Shown: positions 33,456 to 42,770, numbered from the stretch's first letter. The stretch is 64,000 bases of DNA from Oceanospirillum multiglobuliferum (GCF_900167095.1 NZ_FUXG01000009.1:4433-68432); one strand, 5' to 3'. Notes: generated from the sequence alone by a model not told the origin. Translations and numbers: made by a program.

Positions 33456-34343
33456 TTAGGCCTCCTTACCAAATAAGCCTGCAGGACGAACCAACAGCAC
33501 AACAATCATCACAAGGAAGATCACAGTCGTTGAAGCCTCTGGATAAAACACTTTGGTTAAACCTTCAATCAGCCCCATCAGCAAGCCAGTTACTACAGCG
33601 CCCATAATAGAGCCCATACCACCGATTACTACCACTGCGAATACAACAATCAGAATGTTGGAGCCCATCACAGGGCTTACAGAGTAGATTGGTGCGGCTA
33701 AAACTCCTGCAAATGCAGCCAGAGCAACCCCGTAACCATAGGTCAGTGTAATCAATAAAGGTACATTGATACCAAAAGCTTGTAATAATTTAGGGTTTTC
33801 AGTACCTGCGCGCAGATAAGCCCCTAATTTCGTGCGCTCGATCATGTACCAAGTACCAAAGCACACTACTAAAGACGCAACAATGATCCATGCACGGTAG
33901 GTTGGCAGGAACATAAAGCCTAAGTTATTCCCACCCTGCAATGCAGCTGGTACAGAATAAGGTTGACCTGATACACCAAAGAAGTGAACAAAAGAACCCT
34001 CAATAATCAGTGCTAAACCAAAGGTCAGCAGCAAACCATAAAGGTGGTCTTCTTTGTATAACCGACGTAATAACGTCTTCTCTATTGCAATCCCGATGGC
34101 AGCCACCACTAATGGCGCGAGTATTAAGGCCACCCAGTAGTTAACACCAAAAAACTTTAAGCCAAACCATGCTACAAACGCACCCAGCATATACTGAGCA
34201 CCATGAGCAAAGTTAATAATATTTAACAGACCAAAGATAATTGCCAAACCCAAACTGAGTAAGGCGTAAAATGAGCCATTGATCAGACCAATCAATAGCT
34301 GCCCAAACAAAACCTGCGGCGGAAAACCTAGTAACTCTGCCAT
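33456..34343 (-). CDS. livH: Branched-chain amino acid ABC permease LivH
   Basis: A 295-residue membrane protein starting MAELLGFPPQVLFGQ (ATG 34343, AGGG upstream). GLAIIFGLLNIINFAHGAQY, the GxxxERxxLRRLY-type loop (IGIAIEKTLLRRLYKEDHL) and YLRAGTENPKLLQAFGINV are the family signatures. Forms the transmembrane pore with LivM. It sits 157 bases after livK; an RNA hairpin at 34465-34485 lies in between, and an AATAACAATAAA element at 34391-34410 precedes it. Confidence 0.93.
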   Translation of the reverse strand: MAELLGFPPQVLFGQLLIGLINGSFYALLSLGLAIIFGLLNIINFAHGAQYMLGAFVAWFGLKFFGVNYWVALILAPLVVAAIGIAIEKTLLRRLYKEDHLYGLLLTFGLALIIEGSFVHFFGVSGQPYSVPAALQGGNNLGFMFLPTYRAWIIVASLVVCFGTWYMIERTKLGAYLRAGTENPKLLQAFGINVPLLITLTYGYGVALAAFAGVLAAPIYSVSPVMGSNILIVVFAVVVIGGMGSIMGAVVTGLLMGLIEGLTKVFYPEASTTVIFLVMIVVLLVRPAGLFGKEA

Positions 34344-34464
34344 AACCAAAACCCTTTAACGCTCTTGTCGACGCAAACACCTAAAACACAGGTGTATTTA
34401 TTGTTATTTTTCACTCTATTCCAGCCTTCTCTACTCATAAAACGCTGTAGCTGTGAGTAGTGAG

Positions 34465-34485
34465 TTGGGTGGCAAGGCCACCCAA
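34465..34485 (-). other. Stem-loop between livK and livH
   Basis: TTGGGTGGC-AAG-GCCACCCAA, a perfect 9-bp stem with a 3-base loop, 15 bases after the livK stop and without a U-tract. Typical of hairpins that protect the mRNA of abundant binding proteins. Confidence 0.6.
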
Positions 34486-34499
34486 CAACAAGCTGAATA

Positions 34500-35720
34500 T
34501 TAACGGCCAGCTACTAACTTACACTTAGATTCAGACAGAGGGCGGAATGCTTTATCTGCTGGAATAGTGCGTAGGATTTTGTACAGATCCCAGTCACCTT
34601 TTGACTCAGATGGCTTTTTCACTTCTGCTAAATACATGTCGTGAATCATACGACCATCTTCACGAATCTGACCATTTTGAGCGAAGAAGTCATTAATTGG
34701 GGTCTTCTTCATTTCAGCCATAACCGCTTTAGTTTCATCAGTGCCCGCAGATTTCACTGCGTTCAGGTAGTGATTAACTGAAGAGTAGATACCTGCTTGT
34801 ACCATTGATGGCATTGCACCTGTACGCTCGAAATAACGTTTTGACCATGCACGAGTTTCTGGTGTGCGATCCCAGTAGAAACCAGTAGTCAACTGTAGAC
34901 CTTGTGTGGTTTCTAGGCCTAGGCTGTATACGTCTGTTAAGAAGATTAACAAGCCAGCAATTTTCTGACCTGCTTGTACAACACCAAACTCTTTAGCAGT
35001 TTTCAGCGAGTTAGTAGTGTCAGCACCTGCGTTAGCTAGGCCAACAATTTTAGCGCCAGACGCTTGTGCCTGTAGAATGAACGAAGAGAAATCATTGGTT
35101 GCCAATGGGTGACGAACACCGCCAACAACCTTACCACCACTTTGTTTAACAACTTCTGTTACGTCAGCTTCCATTGCATGACCGAATGCGTAGTCAGCTG
35201 TTAAGAAGAACCAACTGTCGCCGCCTTCTTGTACAACCGCTTCACCTGTACCGTGTGCCAGGGCGTAAGTGTCATACACGTAGTGAATAGAGTTTGCAGT
35301 ACAGTATTGGTTGGTAATAGAAGAAGAGGCCGAACCTGATACGATAGAGATTTTATCTTTCGCTTCTACCACTTTGTTTACAGCGATGGTTACAGCAGAA
35401 GATACCATGCCTGCAACCATGTCGATGTTTTCAACATCGATCCACTGACGTACTTTGTTTGCGCCAATATCTGGTTTGTTCTGATCATCAGCACCAACGA
35501 TAGTGATTTTTTTGCCGTTTACTTTACCGCCAAAATCTTCAATCGCCATTTTTGCTGCTTCAAGGCCACCTGGGCCAGCAAGCGCGCTATAAGTACCTGA
35601 CATATCTGCCAGATAACCGATACGCACTTCATCATTAGAGATTGATCCAGCATGAGCTGCCGTAGAAGCTGCCATTGCAGAAACAACCGCGCTGCACATC
35701 AGTTTTTTCAACATTTTCAT
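34500..35720 (-). CDS. livK: Branched-chain amino acid ABC transporter binding protein (LivK-like)
   Basis: ATG 35720 with GGAGT upstream. The 406-residue precursor begins MKMLKKLMCSAVVSAMAAST-AAHA, a Sec signal cleaved near residue 24. The mature part is a type I periplasmic binding protein: EVRIGYLADMSGTYSALAGPGG, DVYSLGLETTQGLQLTTGFYW, and SVNHYLNAVKSAGTDETKAV. It binds a branched-chain amino acid or amide. The leader carries an AACAACAATAACAAC stretch 21-40 bases before the ATG, a strong Hfq/Crc-type site. The gene is separate from livF by 120 bases, so it can be expressed above the rest of the operon. Confidence 0.93.
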   Translation of the reverse strand: MKMLKKLMCSAVVSAMAASTAAHAGSISNDEVRIGYLADMSGTYSALAGPGGLEAAKMAIEDFGGKVNGKKITIVGADDQNKPDIGANKVRQWIDVENIDMVAGMVSSAVTIAVNKVVEAKDKISIVSGSASSSITNQYCTANSIHYVYDTYALAHGTGEAVVQEGGDSWFFLTADYAFGHAMEADVTEVVKQSGGKVVGGVRHPLATNDFSSFILQAQASGAKIVGLANAGADTTNSLKTAKEFGVVQAGQKIAGLLIFLTDVYSLGLETTQGLQLTTGFYWDRTPETRAWSKRYFERTGAMPSMVQAGIYSSVNHYLNAVKSAGTDETKAVMAEMKKTPINDFFAQNGQIREDGRMIHDMYLAEVKKPSESKGDWDLYKILRTIPADKAFRPLSESKCKLVAGR

Positions 35721-35740
35721 AGTCCACTCCATCGCTTTCG

Positions 35741-35760
35741 CGTTGTTATTGTTGTTGTGG
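35741..35760 (-). promoter_or_regulatory. AAnAAnAA (Hfq/Crc-type) element in the livK leader
   Basis: On the mRNA: CCACAACAACAATAACAACG, three overlapping AAnAAnAA units, 21 bases before the livK ATG. Contexts like this are Hfq-Crc binding sites in Pseudomonas and also resemble GcvB-type targets. Confidence 0.55.
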
Positions 35761-35840
35761 TTTTCTTATTTAATGGGTGCTTCACACTCATTGTGAACCC
35801 CCATGCTTAGGCACTTTTATTTTTTTTGTCTGCCTATCAG

Positions 35841-36566
35841 TTACACACCCAGATAGGTATTCAGCACATCCATTTTACTTTCCAGCTCATGACTGGCGAT
35901 CTCTTCTACGATAGTACCGTGCTCCATCAAGTAATGACGGTCAGCTAACGGCGCAGCAAAACGGAAGTTTTGCTCAACCAGCACAATCGTTAGGCCTTTA
36001 TCTTTTAGCTTCAGCAATACTTCGCCCAGCTTCTGTACGATAACAGGCGCAAGACCTTCCGTAATTTCATCTAACAGCAGCAGGTTTGCCCCTGTACGTA
36101 GGATGCGAGCCATTGCTAACATCTGCTGCTCACCACCAGATAAGCGCGTGCCTTGACTCATGCGGCGCTCATATAGGTTAGGGAACATGTCGTAAATTTC
36201 TTCCAAGCTCATACCGCCGCTACGTACAGTAGGCGGTAACATCAGGTTTTCTTCTACATTTAAGCTGGCAAAGATGCCACGCTCTTCTGGGCAAAAGCCA
36301 ATACCTAAATGAGGAATTTGATGCGCCTGCATACCCACTGTTTCACTACCATTCACCATGATAGAGCCTGTGCGCTTGCCCACCATATTCATGATTGACT
36401 TAAGTGTTGTTGAACGCCCAGAGCCGTTGCGACCTAATAGAGTAACTAATTCACCACGATTAACTTTCATGTCGATGCCGTGAAGAATATGAGACTCGCC
36501 ATAGAACGCGTGTAAATCTGAAATTCTTAACTGTTCAACATCGTGCTTTTTATGATTTTGACTCAT
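35841..36566 (-). CDS. livF: Branched-chain amino acid ABC transporter ATPase LivF
   Basis: A 241-residue ATPase: Walker A LLGRNGSGRSTTLKS (the usual GKS/GKT lysine is Arg here: GSGRST), Q-loop, signature LSGGEQQMLAMAR, Walker B LLLLDEITEGLAP and the His switch region. Lys to Arg in Walker A is odd for an active ATPase; LivF proteins often have GxGKTT. The start ATG overlaps the livG stop. It energises import with LivG. Confidence 0.9.
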   Translation of the reverse strand: MSQNHKKHDVEQLRISDLHAFYGESHILHGIDMKVNRGELVTLLGRNGSGRSTTLKSIMNMVGKRTGSIMVNGSETVGMQAHQIPHLGIGFCPEERGIFASLNVEENLMLPPTVRSGGMSLEEIYDMFPNLYERRMSQGTRLSGGEQQMLAMARILRTGANLLLLDEITEGLAPVIVQKLGEVLLKLKDKGLTIVLVEQNFRFAAPLADRHYLMEHGTIVEEIASHELESKMDVLNTYLGV

Positions 36567-37318
36567 GCTGCTTCGCTCCCCATGTAAGCTTCACGAACTT
36601 GTGGATTCTGAGAAACTTCTTCATAAGGACCTTCAGTTAACACCGCACCGCGTTGTAATACTGTAATCCGGTCAGAGAGGCTTGAAACAACGTGCAGGTT
36701 GTGCTCAACCATCAAAATAGTACGACCCGCAGACACTTTCTTGATCAGATGCATAACACGCTCAACATCTTCATGTCCCATGCCTTGAGTCGGTTCATCT
36801 AATAGCATTAGCTCAGGCTCTAGTGCCAAAGTTGTCGCCAACTCTAAAGCACGCTTACGGCCATAGGGCATCTCAACTGTGATGGTGTCTGCCCACTGGC
36901 CTAGATCTACTTCTTCAAGCAGTTGCATGGCACGGTCATTCAGTACATTCAAACTGGCATCTGATTTCCAAAAATGAAATGAAGTGCCCAGCTTACGTTG
37001 CAAAGCGATACGCACATTTTCCATCACAGTTAAATGAGGGAAAACCGCAGAAATTTGGAAAGAACGCACCATACCCATCTTCGCGATATCGGTTGGTGAC
37101 TTGTGGGTAATATCTTTACCGTTAAACAAGATTTTACCGTGGGTAGGTGTCAAAAATTTGGTCAATAGGTTGAAGCATGTAGTCTTGCCCGCACCATTTG
37201 GACCAATCAACGCATGGATATGCCCACGTTGAACTTGAAGATTCACATCATCAACGGCGGTAAACCCTTTAAACTCTTTGATCAATCCTTGGGTTTCCAG
37301 CACAAAATCTTGGCTCAT
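36563..37318 (-). CDS. livG: Branched-chain amino acid ABC transporter ATPase LivG
   Basis: Start ATG 37318 with GAGGA seven bases upstream. About 251 residues; Walker A LIGPNGAGKTTCFN, MVRSFQISAVFPHLTVMENV (Q-loop area), a variant signature MPYGRKRALELATTLAL and Walker B LMLLDEPTQGMGHED. It is the first gene of the livGFKHM cluster; its leader contains an AACAATAACAATA element (37371-37390) and an operator shared with the MerR gene at 37463-37480. Confidence 0.92.
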   Translation of the reverse strand: MSQDFVLETQGLIKEFKGFTAVDDVNLQVQRGHIHALIGPNGAGKTTCFNLLTKFLTPTHGKILFNGKDITHKSPTDIAKMGMVRSFQISAVFPHLTVMENVRIALQRKLGTSFHFWKSDASLNVLNDRAMQLLEEVDLGQWADTITVEMPYGRKRALELATTLALEPELMLLDEPTQGMGHEDVERVMHLIKKVSAGRTILMVEHNLHVVSSLSDRITVLQRGAVLTEGPYEEVSQNPQVREAYMGSEAA

Positions 37319-37370
37319 TCGGAAGTCCTCGTTAGCAGGGAAGTTTTGAAACTGCAAAAAACTTTCCCAA

Positions 37371-37390
37371 AATATTGTTATTGTTGTAAC
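37371..37390 (-). promoter_or_regulatory. AAnAAnAA (Hfq/Crc-type) element in the livG leader
   Basis: mRNA sense GTTACAACAATAACAATATT, 53 bases before the livG ATG; a further ACAACAACAAAA lies at 37417-37428. Confidence 0.45.
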
Positions 37391-37462
37391 GCGTCTGAAA
37401 ATTAAATGCCGATTATTTTGTTGTTGTAGCTTATCGGTGTTGTTTCAGACAAAGGCATAATC

Positions 37463-37480
37463 TCACCTTTACGTAAACGT
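37463..37480. promoter_or_regulatory. LiuR-like operator upstream of livG
   Basis: TCACCTTTACGTAAACGT, with the dyad TTTACGTAAACGT, is identical over 18 bases to a site upstream of the MerR gene at 46887-46904. It is about 150 bases before livG. The 390-base gap (37319-37708) between livG and prpE otherwise holds the livG leader and A/T-rich sequence, with no gene seen. Confidence 0.65.
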
Positions 37481-37708
37481 AACATATAGGGTTTAAAAAA
37501 GAGGCACAATCCTTTTTTTTATCCATTTAGACTAAAGATTAATACGTTTAAAACAGATGACTATTAGCGGTCATTTGTAGCAAAAAAGAGACTATATGGT
37601 CACTAACGTGCACATCCATGTACATGTATCGAACAGGCTTAGAATAGAGTGCAATTGACATTATCTTGGCGACTTCAACTGCACTCCGTTCATTTTACTT
37701 GTTCACCA

Positions 37709-39619
37709 TTAAGCCTCTTCAGGACTGCTTTCAAACACTAAGCCTTCCTGCACCATTTTTTCAGTGATCTCCGGCAAAATGGATTCATCGTCAATGGTGG
37801 AAGGTGTTGCATAAGTTTCACCGTTCGCAATTTTGCGTAGCACTGCCCGCAAAATCTTTCCTGAACGTGTTTTAGGCAGACGATCCACCACAATGGCACG
37901 GTTAAAACAGGCAATAGCCCCGATCTGTTCACGGATCATGGCGACTAACTCACGCTCCAGTGCTTTGTGCTCAATATCCGCCCCATCTTTTAGCAGAATA
38001 AGGCCAACCGGAACCTGACCTTTTAATGCCTCATGCACACCGATTACCGCACATTCTGCAACTGCCGGATGCTTAGCCACCAGCTCTTCCATTTCGCCCG
38101 TTGAGAGACGGTGGCCGGAAACGTTAATCACATCATCGGTACGCCCCATGATGTAAACAAAACCATTTTCGTCGATATACCCCCCATCCCCTGTATGGTA
38201 ATAACCCGGATATTCCCCTAAATATGAGCTGAGATAGCGCTCATGGTCATTCCATAGGGTTTGTGCACAACCTGGTGGTAATGGCAGCTTGATGGCAATT
38301 CCGCCCGTGGTATTGGCGCCAAGCTGAGTACCCATAGGGTCTAACACTTGTACGTCATAGCCTGCGACCGCACGGTTGGTCGAGCCCACTCGAATATCTG
38401 TTGCACCTAGTGCCGTAGCGGGTGCCGTCACAGGCCATCCCGTTTCGGTTTGCCACCAGTGGTCGTACACCGGTTTTTGGGCAATTTCGTGCAGCCAGTG
38501 ATAGGTCGGCGAGTCGAGTTTCTCACCGGCTACAAAGATATGCTTCAGTGAAGAAACATCATATTGGCGGAACAGCTTACCTTCTGGATCTTCCTTGCGA
38601 ATAGCGCGGAAAGCGGTTGGCGCAGCAAACATGCCATTCACACCATACTCCTGCACCATACGCCAGAAAGTACCTGCATCAGGCGTACGAACAGGCTTAC
38701 CTTCAAAGAATACAGTGGTACAACCACCCATTAGTGGGCCGTACATAATGAACGAGTGACCGACGACCCAGCCCACATCGGAGCAACCCATCCAGACATC
38801 CCCTGCCTGCATGTTGTAGATGTTACGCAGAGCATAGTGCAACGCCACGGCATGACCACCGTTGTCACGCACAATACCCTTTGGCTTACCCGTCGTGCCG
38901 GAGGTATACATGATGTAAAGCGGATCTGTACTTTTAACGGGCGTGCAGCCCACTGGATTGGCAGCATTGAATTGCTCATACCAATCCAGGTCACGACCCG
39001 CTTGTAATTGCGCTTGTGCTTGTGGACGTTGCAATACCACGACGTGTTCAGGTTTATGCGTCGCCTCAAGCATGGCTTGATCGACGAGCGGTTTGTATTC
39101 AATAACTTTGGTGAATTCCAAACCACAAGAAGCGGTCAATACGACCTTAGGTTTCGCATCATCAATACGAATCGCCAACTCATGAGGTGCAAAACCACCA
39201 AATACGACAGAGTGCACTGCGCCGACACGAGCGCAAGCCAACATCGCAATACCCGCTTCAGGTACCATCGGCATATAGATGATTACGCCATCACCTTTAC
39301 CCACGCCTAGGTTGGTCAATACGCCTGCAAACTGTGCGACTTGGTCGCGCAGCTCGGTATAGGTAAAGCGCTTTTTGGTATTACTAACAGGTGAGTCGTA
39401 AATCAGTGCGGTTTGATCGCCTCGACCCTGTTCAATTTGATAATCAAGGGCGATATAAGCGGTATTCAGCTCACCATCGGCAAACCAGCGGTGGGTGCCA
39501 TCTGGTAGGTTTGCAAGAATAGAAGTTGGTTTTTTGAACCAAGGGATCAGATCAGCTTGGTCAGCCCAAAACTGTTCCGGTTGTGTCAGCGAACGCTGAT
39601 ATTCAGTTGCATAACTCAT
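37709..39619 (-). CDS. prpE: Propionyl-CoA synthetase PrpE
   Basis: A 636-residue acyl-CoA synthetase of the acetyl/propionyl group: YTSGTTGKPKGIVRDNGGHA (P-loop A3), VGWVVGHSFIMYGPL, YDHWWQTETGWPVTAPA, YHTGDGGYIDENGFVYIMGR (with GRTDDVINVSGHRLS) and the catalytic lysine motif LPKTRSGKILR. Activates propionate (and some acetate) to the CoA ester, completing the propionate end of valine degradation. It lies 269 bases from mmsB, with its own leader that has AACAATAA 12-27 bases before the ATG. Confidence 0.92.
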   Translation of the reverse strand: MSYATEYQRSLTQPEQFWADQADLIPWFKKPTSILANLPDGTHRWFADGELNTAYIALDYQIEQGRGDQTALIYDSPVSNTKKRFTYTELRDQVAQFAGVLTNLGVGKGDGVIIYMPMVPEAGIAMLACARVGAVHSVVFGGFAPHELAIRIDDAKPKVVLTASCGLEFTKVIEYKPLVDQAMLEATHKPEHVVVLQRPQAQAQLQAGRDLDWYEQFNAANPVGCTPVKSTDPLYIMYTSGTTGKPKGIVRDNGGHAVALHYALRNIYNMQAGDVWMGCSDVGWVVGHSFIMYGPLMGGCTTVFFEGKPVRTPDAGTFWRMVQEYGVNGMFAAPTAFRAIRKEDPEGKLFRQYDVSSLKHIFVAGEKLDSPTYHWLHEIAQKPVYDHWWQTETGWPVTAPATALGATDIRVGSTNRAVAGYDVQVLDPMGTQLGANTTGGIAIKLPLPPGCAQTLWNDHERYLSSYLGEYPGYYHTGDGGYIDENGFVYIMGRTDDVINVSGHRLSTGEMEELVAKHPAVAECAVIGVHEALKGQVPVGLILLKDGADIEHKALERELVAMIREQIGAIACFNRAIVVDRLPKTRSGKILRAVLRKIANGETYATPSTIDDESILPEITEKMVQEGLVFESSPEEA

Positions 39620-39630
39620 GTCGGCTTTCC

Positions 39631-39648
39631 GTTTTTATTGTTGTGGTT
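39631..39648 (-). promoter_or_regulatory. AAnAAnAA (Hfq/Crc-type) element in the prpE leader
   Basis: mRNA sense AACCACAACAATAAAAAC, directly before the GGAAAG ribosome site and 12 bases before the ATG. Confidence 0.5.
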
Positions 39649-39837
39649 AACCGTTAGGTTGTGATCATCCGTGATGATGCGATTACAGCCAGAACAAGCG
39701 ACAAGCGAAGCTTTTTAGTCAGTATTTGTCAGCTGTATCACCCATCATCCGGTTATTGCGGCCCACTGCATTGTCACAAATCAACACCCTTTCAGGCTGT
39801 TTGTCACACTCAGATTGAGCATTTTTAAAAAGGTTAA

Positions 39838-39863
39838 AAAAGGGTGTTTAAAAACACCCTTTT
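39838..39863 (-). terminator. Terminator downstream of mmsB
   Basis: AAAAGGGTGTTT and AAACACCCTTTT form a 12-bp stem with a very short loop; the minus-strand continuation is T-rich. It ends the mmsB transcript 26 bases after the stop. Confidence 0.8.
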
Positions 39864-39888
39864 AAGCAACGTATTGGCTGAGCGTCTA

Positions 39889-40779
39889 TTAGTCCAGATC
39901 AGCAAACATTTTCTGGATACTGGAGAAGTCCAGTGCGCCATTGCCATTGGCCGCATGCATTGCAAACAGGTTACGCGCCAATGCGCCCATTGGAATGCTG
40001 CTACGAGACTTAACGGCAGAGTCGAAGGCCAAACCAAGGTCTTTCGCCATCAGGTCAACCATAAAGCCGCCTTGATAGTTGTTAGAAGAAGGTACGCCTT
40101 CCATCACACCTGGGTATGGGTTGTACACTTGCAGTGACCAGTTGTTGCCTGAACTTTTTGACATGATGTCAGACAGTACAGCCGGATCTAAGCCATTTTT
40201 AACGCCTAAACCGATCGCCTCTGCCGTACCCGCCATCAAGATCGCCAACATCATGTTGTTACAGATTTTGGCCACTTGGCCTGCGCCGCTGTCACCTGCG
40301 TGGAAGATGTTTTTGCCCATCGCTTCTAACACAGGTTTTACGGTTGCAAAAGCCTCAGCGCTGCCACCTACGATAAACGACAATGTACCCGCTTTGGCAC
40401 CGCCTACACCGCCAGATACAGGCGCATCTACCATTGTGATACCACGTTTGGCTGCTTCAGCACCCACACGACGCGCCGACTCAGGAGAGATGGTGCTCGA
40501 GTCAATAATAACCGTATTTTTATCTACCACATCTAAAAGCGCAGACTGGTCGATATACAAACCCTCAACGTGCTGACTGGCTGGCAACATAGACACTACA
40601 AAGTCTTTGCCTTTAGCCGCCTCAACCGCAGTTTCTGCTGAGCTTGCGCCTGCATCGACTAGCGTTTGTACTGCGCTTGCCACTAGGTCAAACACTGTCA
40701 CTTCATGACCTGCTTTCACTAGGTTGGCCGCCATTGGGCCGCCCATATTGCCCAAACCGATAAACGCGATCTTCGCCAT
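39889..40779 (-). CDS. mmsB: 3-hydroxyisobutyrate dehydrogenase MmsB
   Basis: A 296-residue beta-hydroxyacid dehydrogenase: NAD site AFIGLGNMGGPMAANLVKAG (residues about 4-23), VDAPVSGGVGGAKAGTL, the catalytic Lys region AKICNNMMLAILMAGTAEA and LMAKDLGLAFDSAVKS. Converts 3-hydroxyisobutyrate to methylmalonate semialdehyde in valine breakdown. ATG 40779 has GGAGAG upstream (a GTG at 40785 is an alternative). It follows the 3-hydroxyisobutyryl-CoA hydrolase gene in the same direction, 81 bases apart. Confidence 0.93.
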   Translation of the reverse strand: MAKIAFIGLGNMGGPMAANLVKAGHEVTVFDLVASAVQTLVDAGASSAETAVEAAKGKDFVVSMLPASQHVEGLYIDQSALLDVVDKNTVIIDSSTISPESARRVGAEAAKRGITMVDAPVSGGVGGAKAGTLSFIVGGSAEAFATVKPVLEAMGKNIFHAGDSGAGQVAKICNNMMLAILMAGTAEAIGLGVKNGLDPAVLSDIMSKSSGNNWSLQVYNPYPGVMEGVPSSNNYQGGFMVDLMAKDLGLAFDSAVKSRSSIPMGALARNLFAMHAANGNGALDFSSIQKMFADLD

Positions 40780-40790
40780 GTTCACTCTCC

Positions 40791-40810
40791 GAGTTTGTTG
40801 TTCTTGTTAC
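40791..40810 (-). promoter_or_regulatory. AAnAAnAA (Hfq/Crc-type) element before mmsB
   Basis: mRNA sense GTAACAAGAACAACAAACTC, 12 bases before the mmsB ATG. Confidence 0.5.
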
Positions 40811-40860
40811 TGGAATATCTTAAGAAGCACCCAAGCCATCGCAGGGGTGCCGAAAACACA

Positions 40861-41988
40861 TTATTTCAAATCAGCCAGTGGGTGCTCACCTGACCAAGGG
40901 GACACGAAGAAACTGTCGATCCACTCAGCCTCTACTGCGGCCAAAGTGCCACCATGCCACTTTGGCTGACGGTCTTTGTCGATTAACAAGGCACGAATTC
41001 CCTCTGCAAACTCACCTTTGCAAGCCGCCTGAACCGATAGATCAAGTTCGGCACGAAACACTTCAGCCAATGACATCTGTTTGGTGGCTTTTAACTGGCG
41101 CACAATCAAATGCATCGCAGTGGGTGAGCCAACGGCCAAAGAACCAATTGCGCGAGACAACCATTTATCATCGGTATGACAAGAGGTGATGTTATCCACG
41201 ATTGCCGCCACATCATCTCCGTCGGTTAACTGCTGTATCAGATCAAAATGCTTACGCACCTCAGACTCTGGCAGTTGGCCTAGGCTGGCGCGCTCATGTT
41301 GGCGCAGTACCGAGTTAACAATATGAGTGGCATTGTCTGCCCAACTGACAGATAACAGCGCATCAATCACCGCTTCGCGGCGATCATGGGTCACAAAGCG
41401 ATCCCCTAACCCCACAAATAAAGCATCTGCGGCATTAATGCTGGCACCGGTCAAGCCTAGGAACAGGCCTGTACGACCCGGCATACGATTCAAGAAGAAG
41501 CTGCCACCCACATCAGGGTATAAGCCAATGCTGATTTCAGGCATAGCGATACGAGAAGACTCTGTCACCACACGATGACTGGCACCCGCCATCAAGCCCA
41601 AACCGCCCCCCATGACAATACCGTTACCCCATAGAATAAACGGCTTGCTGTAGGTGTGAATCAGGTGATCTAAACGGTATTCGTCAGTGAAAAACTTTTC
41701 CGCATAAGGGTTTTGTTGCTCACCATGCTCAACCATTGAGTTATAAAGCTGAACAATGTCGCCACCCGCACAAAAAGCTTTGTCACCCGAGCCTTGTAGC
41801 CAAACAGCCACAACGCTGCTGTTCGCCTGCCATTCCAGAAGTTTGGGATACAGCAGGTCGATCATCTCAAGGCTTAAGGCATTTAATGCTTTGGGCGCGT
41901 TCAGCGTCGCAATACCGATCAAGTGGCCATCACGGGTGGCCAGCTCTTCGAAAACTACAGGATCTAAAATCGCAGGCGAATCAGACAT
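40861..41988 (-). CDS. 3-hydroxyisobutyryl-CoA hydrolase-type crotonase
   Basis: A 375-residue crotonase with the Hibch pattern: DKAFCAGGDIVQLYNSM, KPFILWGNGIVMGGGLGLM, GASHRVVTESSRIAMPEISI, GLYPDVGGSFFLNRMPGR, and a long C-terminal domain typical of the hydrolase. Hydrolyses 3-hydroxyisobutyryl-CoA to the free acid for MmsB. ATG 41988 is chosen (TAATG overlap with the upstream stop); an upstream ATG at 42003 is possible. Order acyl-CoA dehydrogenase, hydratase, hydrolase, MmsB exactly follows the valine pathway. Confidence 0.88.
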   Translation of the reverse strand: MSDSPAILDPVVFEELATRDGHLIGIATLNAPKALNALSLEMIDLLYPKLLEWQANSSVVAVWLQGSGDKAFCAGGDIVQLYNSMVEHGEQQNPYAEKFFTDEYRLDHLIHTYSKPFILWGNGIVMGGGLGLMAGASHRVVTESSRIAMPEISIGLYPDVGGSFFLNRMPGRTGLFLGLTGASINAADALFVGLGDRFVTHDRREAVIDALLSVSWADNATHIVNSVLRQHERASLGQLPESEVRKHFDLIQQLTDGDDVAAIVDNITSCHTDDKWLSRAIGSLAVGSPTAMHLIVRQLKATKQMSLAEVFRAELDLSVQAACKGEFAEGIRALLIDKDRQPKWHGGTLAAVEAEWIDSFFVSPWSGEHPLADLK

Positions 41989-42770
41989 TATGCGTTCTTC
42001 CATTCTGGTTTACGTTTGCCTAAGAAAGCATTGACGCCCTCTTTCTGATCTTGGGTATCAAACAGATCAACAAACAGCTCACGCTCTTGCATACAACCTG
42101 TTGCCAGTGAGTTATTGCCACGGGCATTGTGTACCAGTTTTTTGCACGCGGTGACGGCAACAGGACTCTGTTTCGCCACTTTTTCAGCCAGCGCAATTGC
42201 GGTTGCTAAGGCTTCGCCTTTGCCTACCACTTCTTCAACTAGGCCAATCTGCAAAGCTTTCTCTGCCGTTACACGCTCACCGCACAGAATCATGCGTTTC
42301 GCCCAGCCTTCACCTACCAGCCAAGCTAAATTCTGTGTACCACCGGCACAAGGCAGTAAACCTACTGCGGCTTCTGGCAATGCCATTTGCGCTTGTTCCT
42401 CAGCGATTCGAATGTCGCAAGCAAGGGCACACTCTAGACCGCCACCCATTGCGTAGCCGTTGATTGCGGCAATCGAAACACCACGGAACTCTGACAAAGT
42501 CTCAAATGCTTCACCAAAGATACGCGCCATATGACGAGCCACTGCTTTGTCGCCATCGGCAAATTTATTCAGGTCAGCGCCCGCTGAGAAAAACTTCTCG
42601 CCCTGACCGGTAATCACTAACGCATAGATATCACGATTGGCATTCAACTCCTCCACCAGCGCTTTTAACGCAGGCAAACTCACATCATCCCAAGTGTTTG
42701 CAGGTGGGTTGTTGATGGTCACAATTGCAGTATGACCTTGGATTTCAACTAATAGTTTTTCAGTACTCAT
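41988..42770 (-). CDS. Enoyl-CoA hydratase (methacrylyl-CoA hydratase candidate)
   Basis: A 260-residue crotonase: VITGQGEKFFSAGADLNKFA, VSIAAINGYAMGGGLECALA with the oxyanion Gly and Glu of the first catalytic pair, and LPEAAVGLLPCAGGTQNLAWLV. In this position it would hydrate methacrylyl-CoA to 3-hydroxyisobutyryl-CoA. It overlaps both neighbours (ATGA with the dehydrogenase, TAATG with the hydrolase), so the four genes are coupled. Confidence 0.88.
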   Translation of the reverse strand: MSTEKLLVEIQGHTAIVTINNPPANTWDDVSLPALKALVEELNANRDIYALVITGQGEKFFSAGADLNKFADGDKAVARHMARIFGEAFETLSEFRGVSIAAINGYAMGGGLECALACDIRIAEEQAQMALPEAAVGLLPCAGGTQNLAWLVGEGWAKRMILCGERVTAEKALQIGLVEEVVGKGEALATAIALAEKVAKQSPVAVTACKKLVHNARGNNSLATGCMQERELFVDLFDTQDQKEGVNAFLGKRKPEWKNA

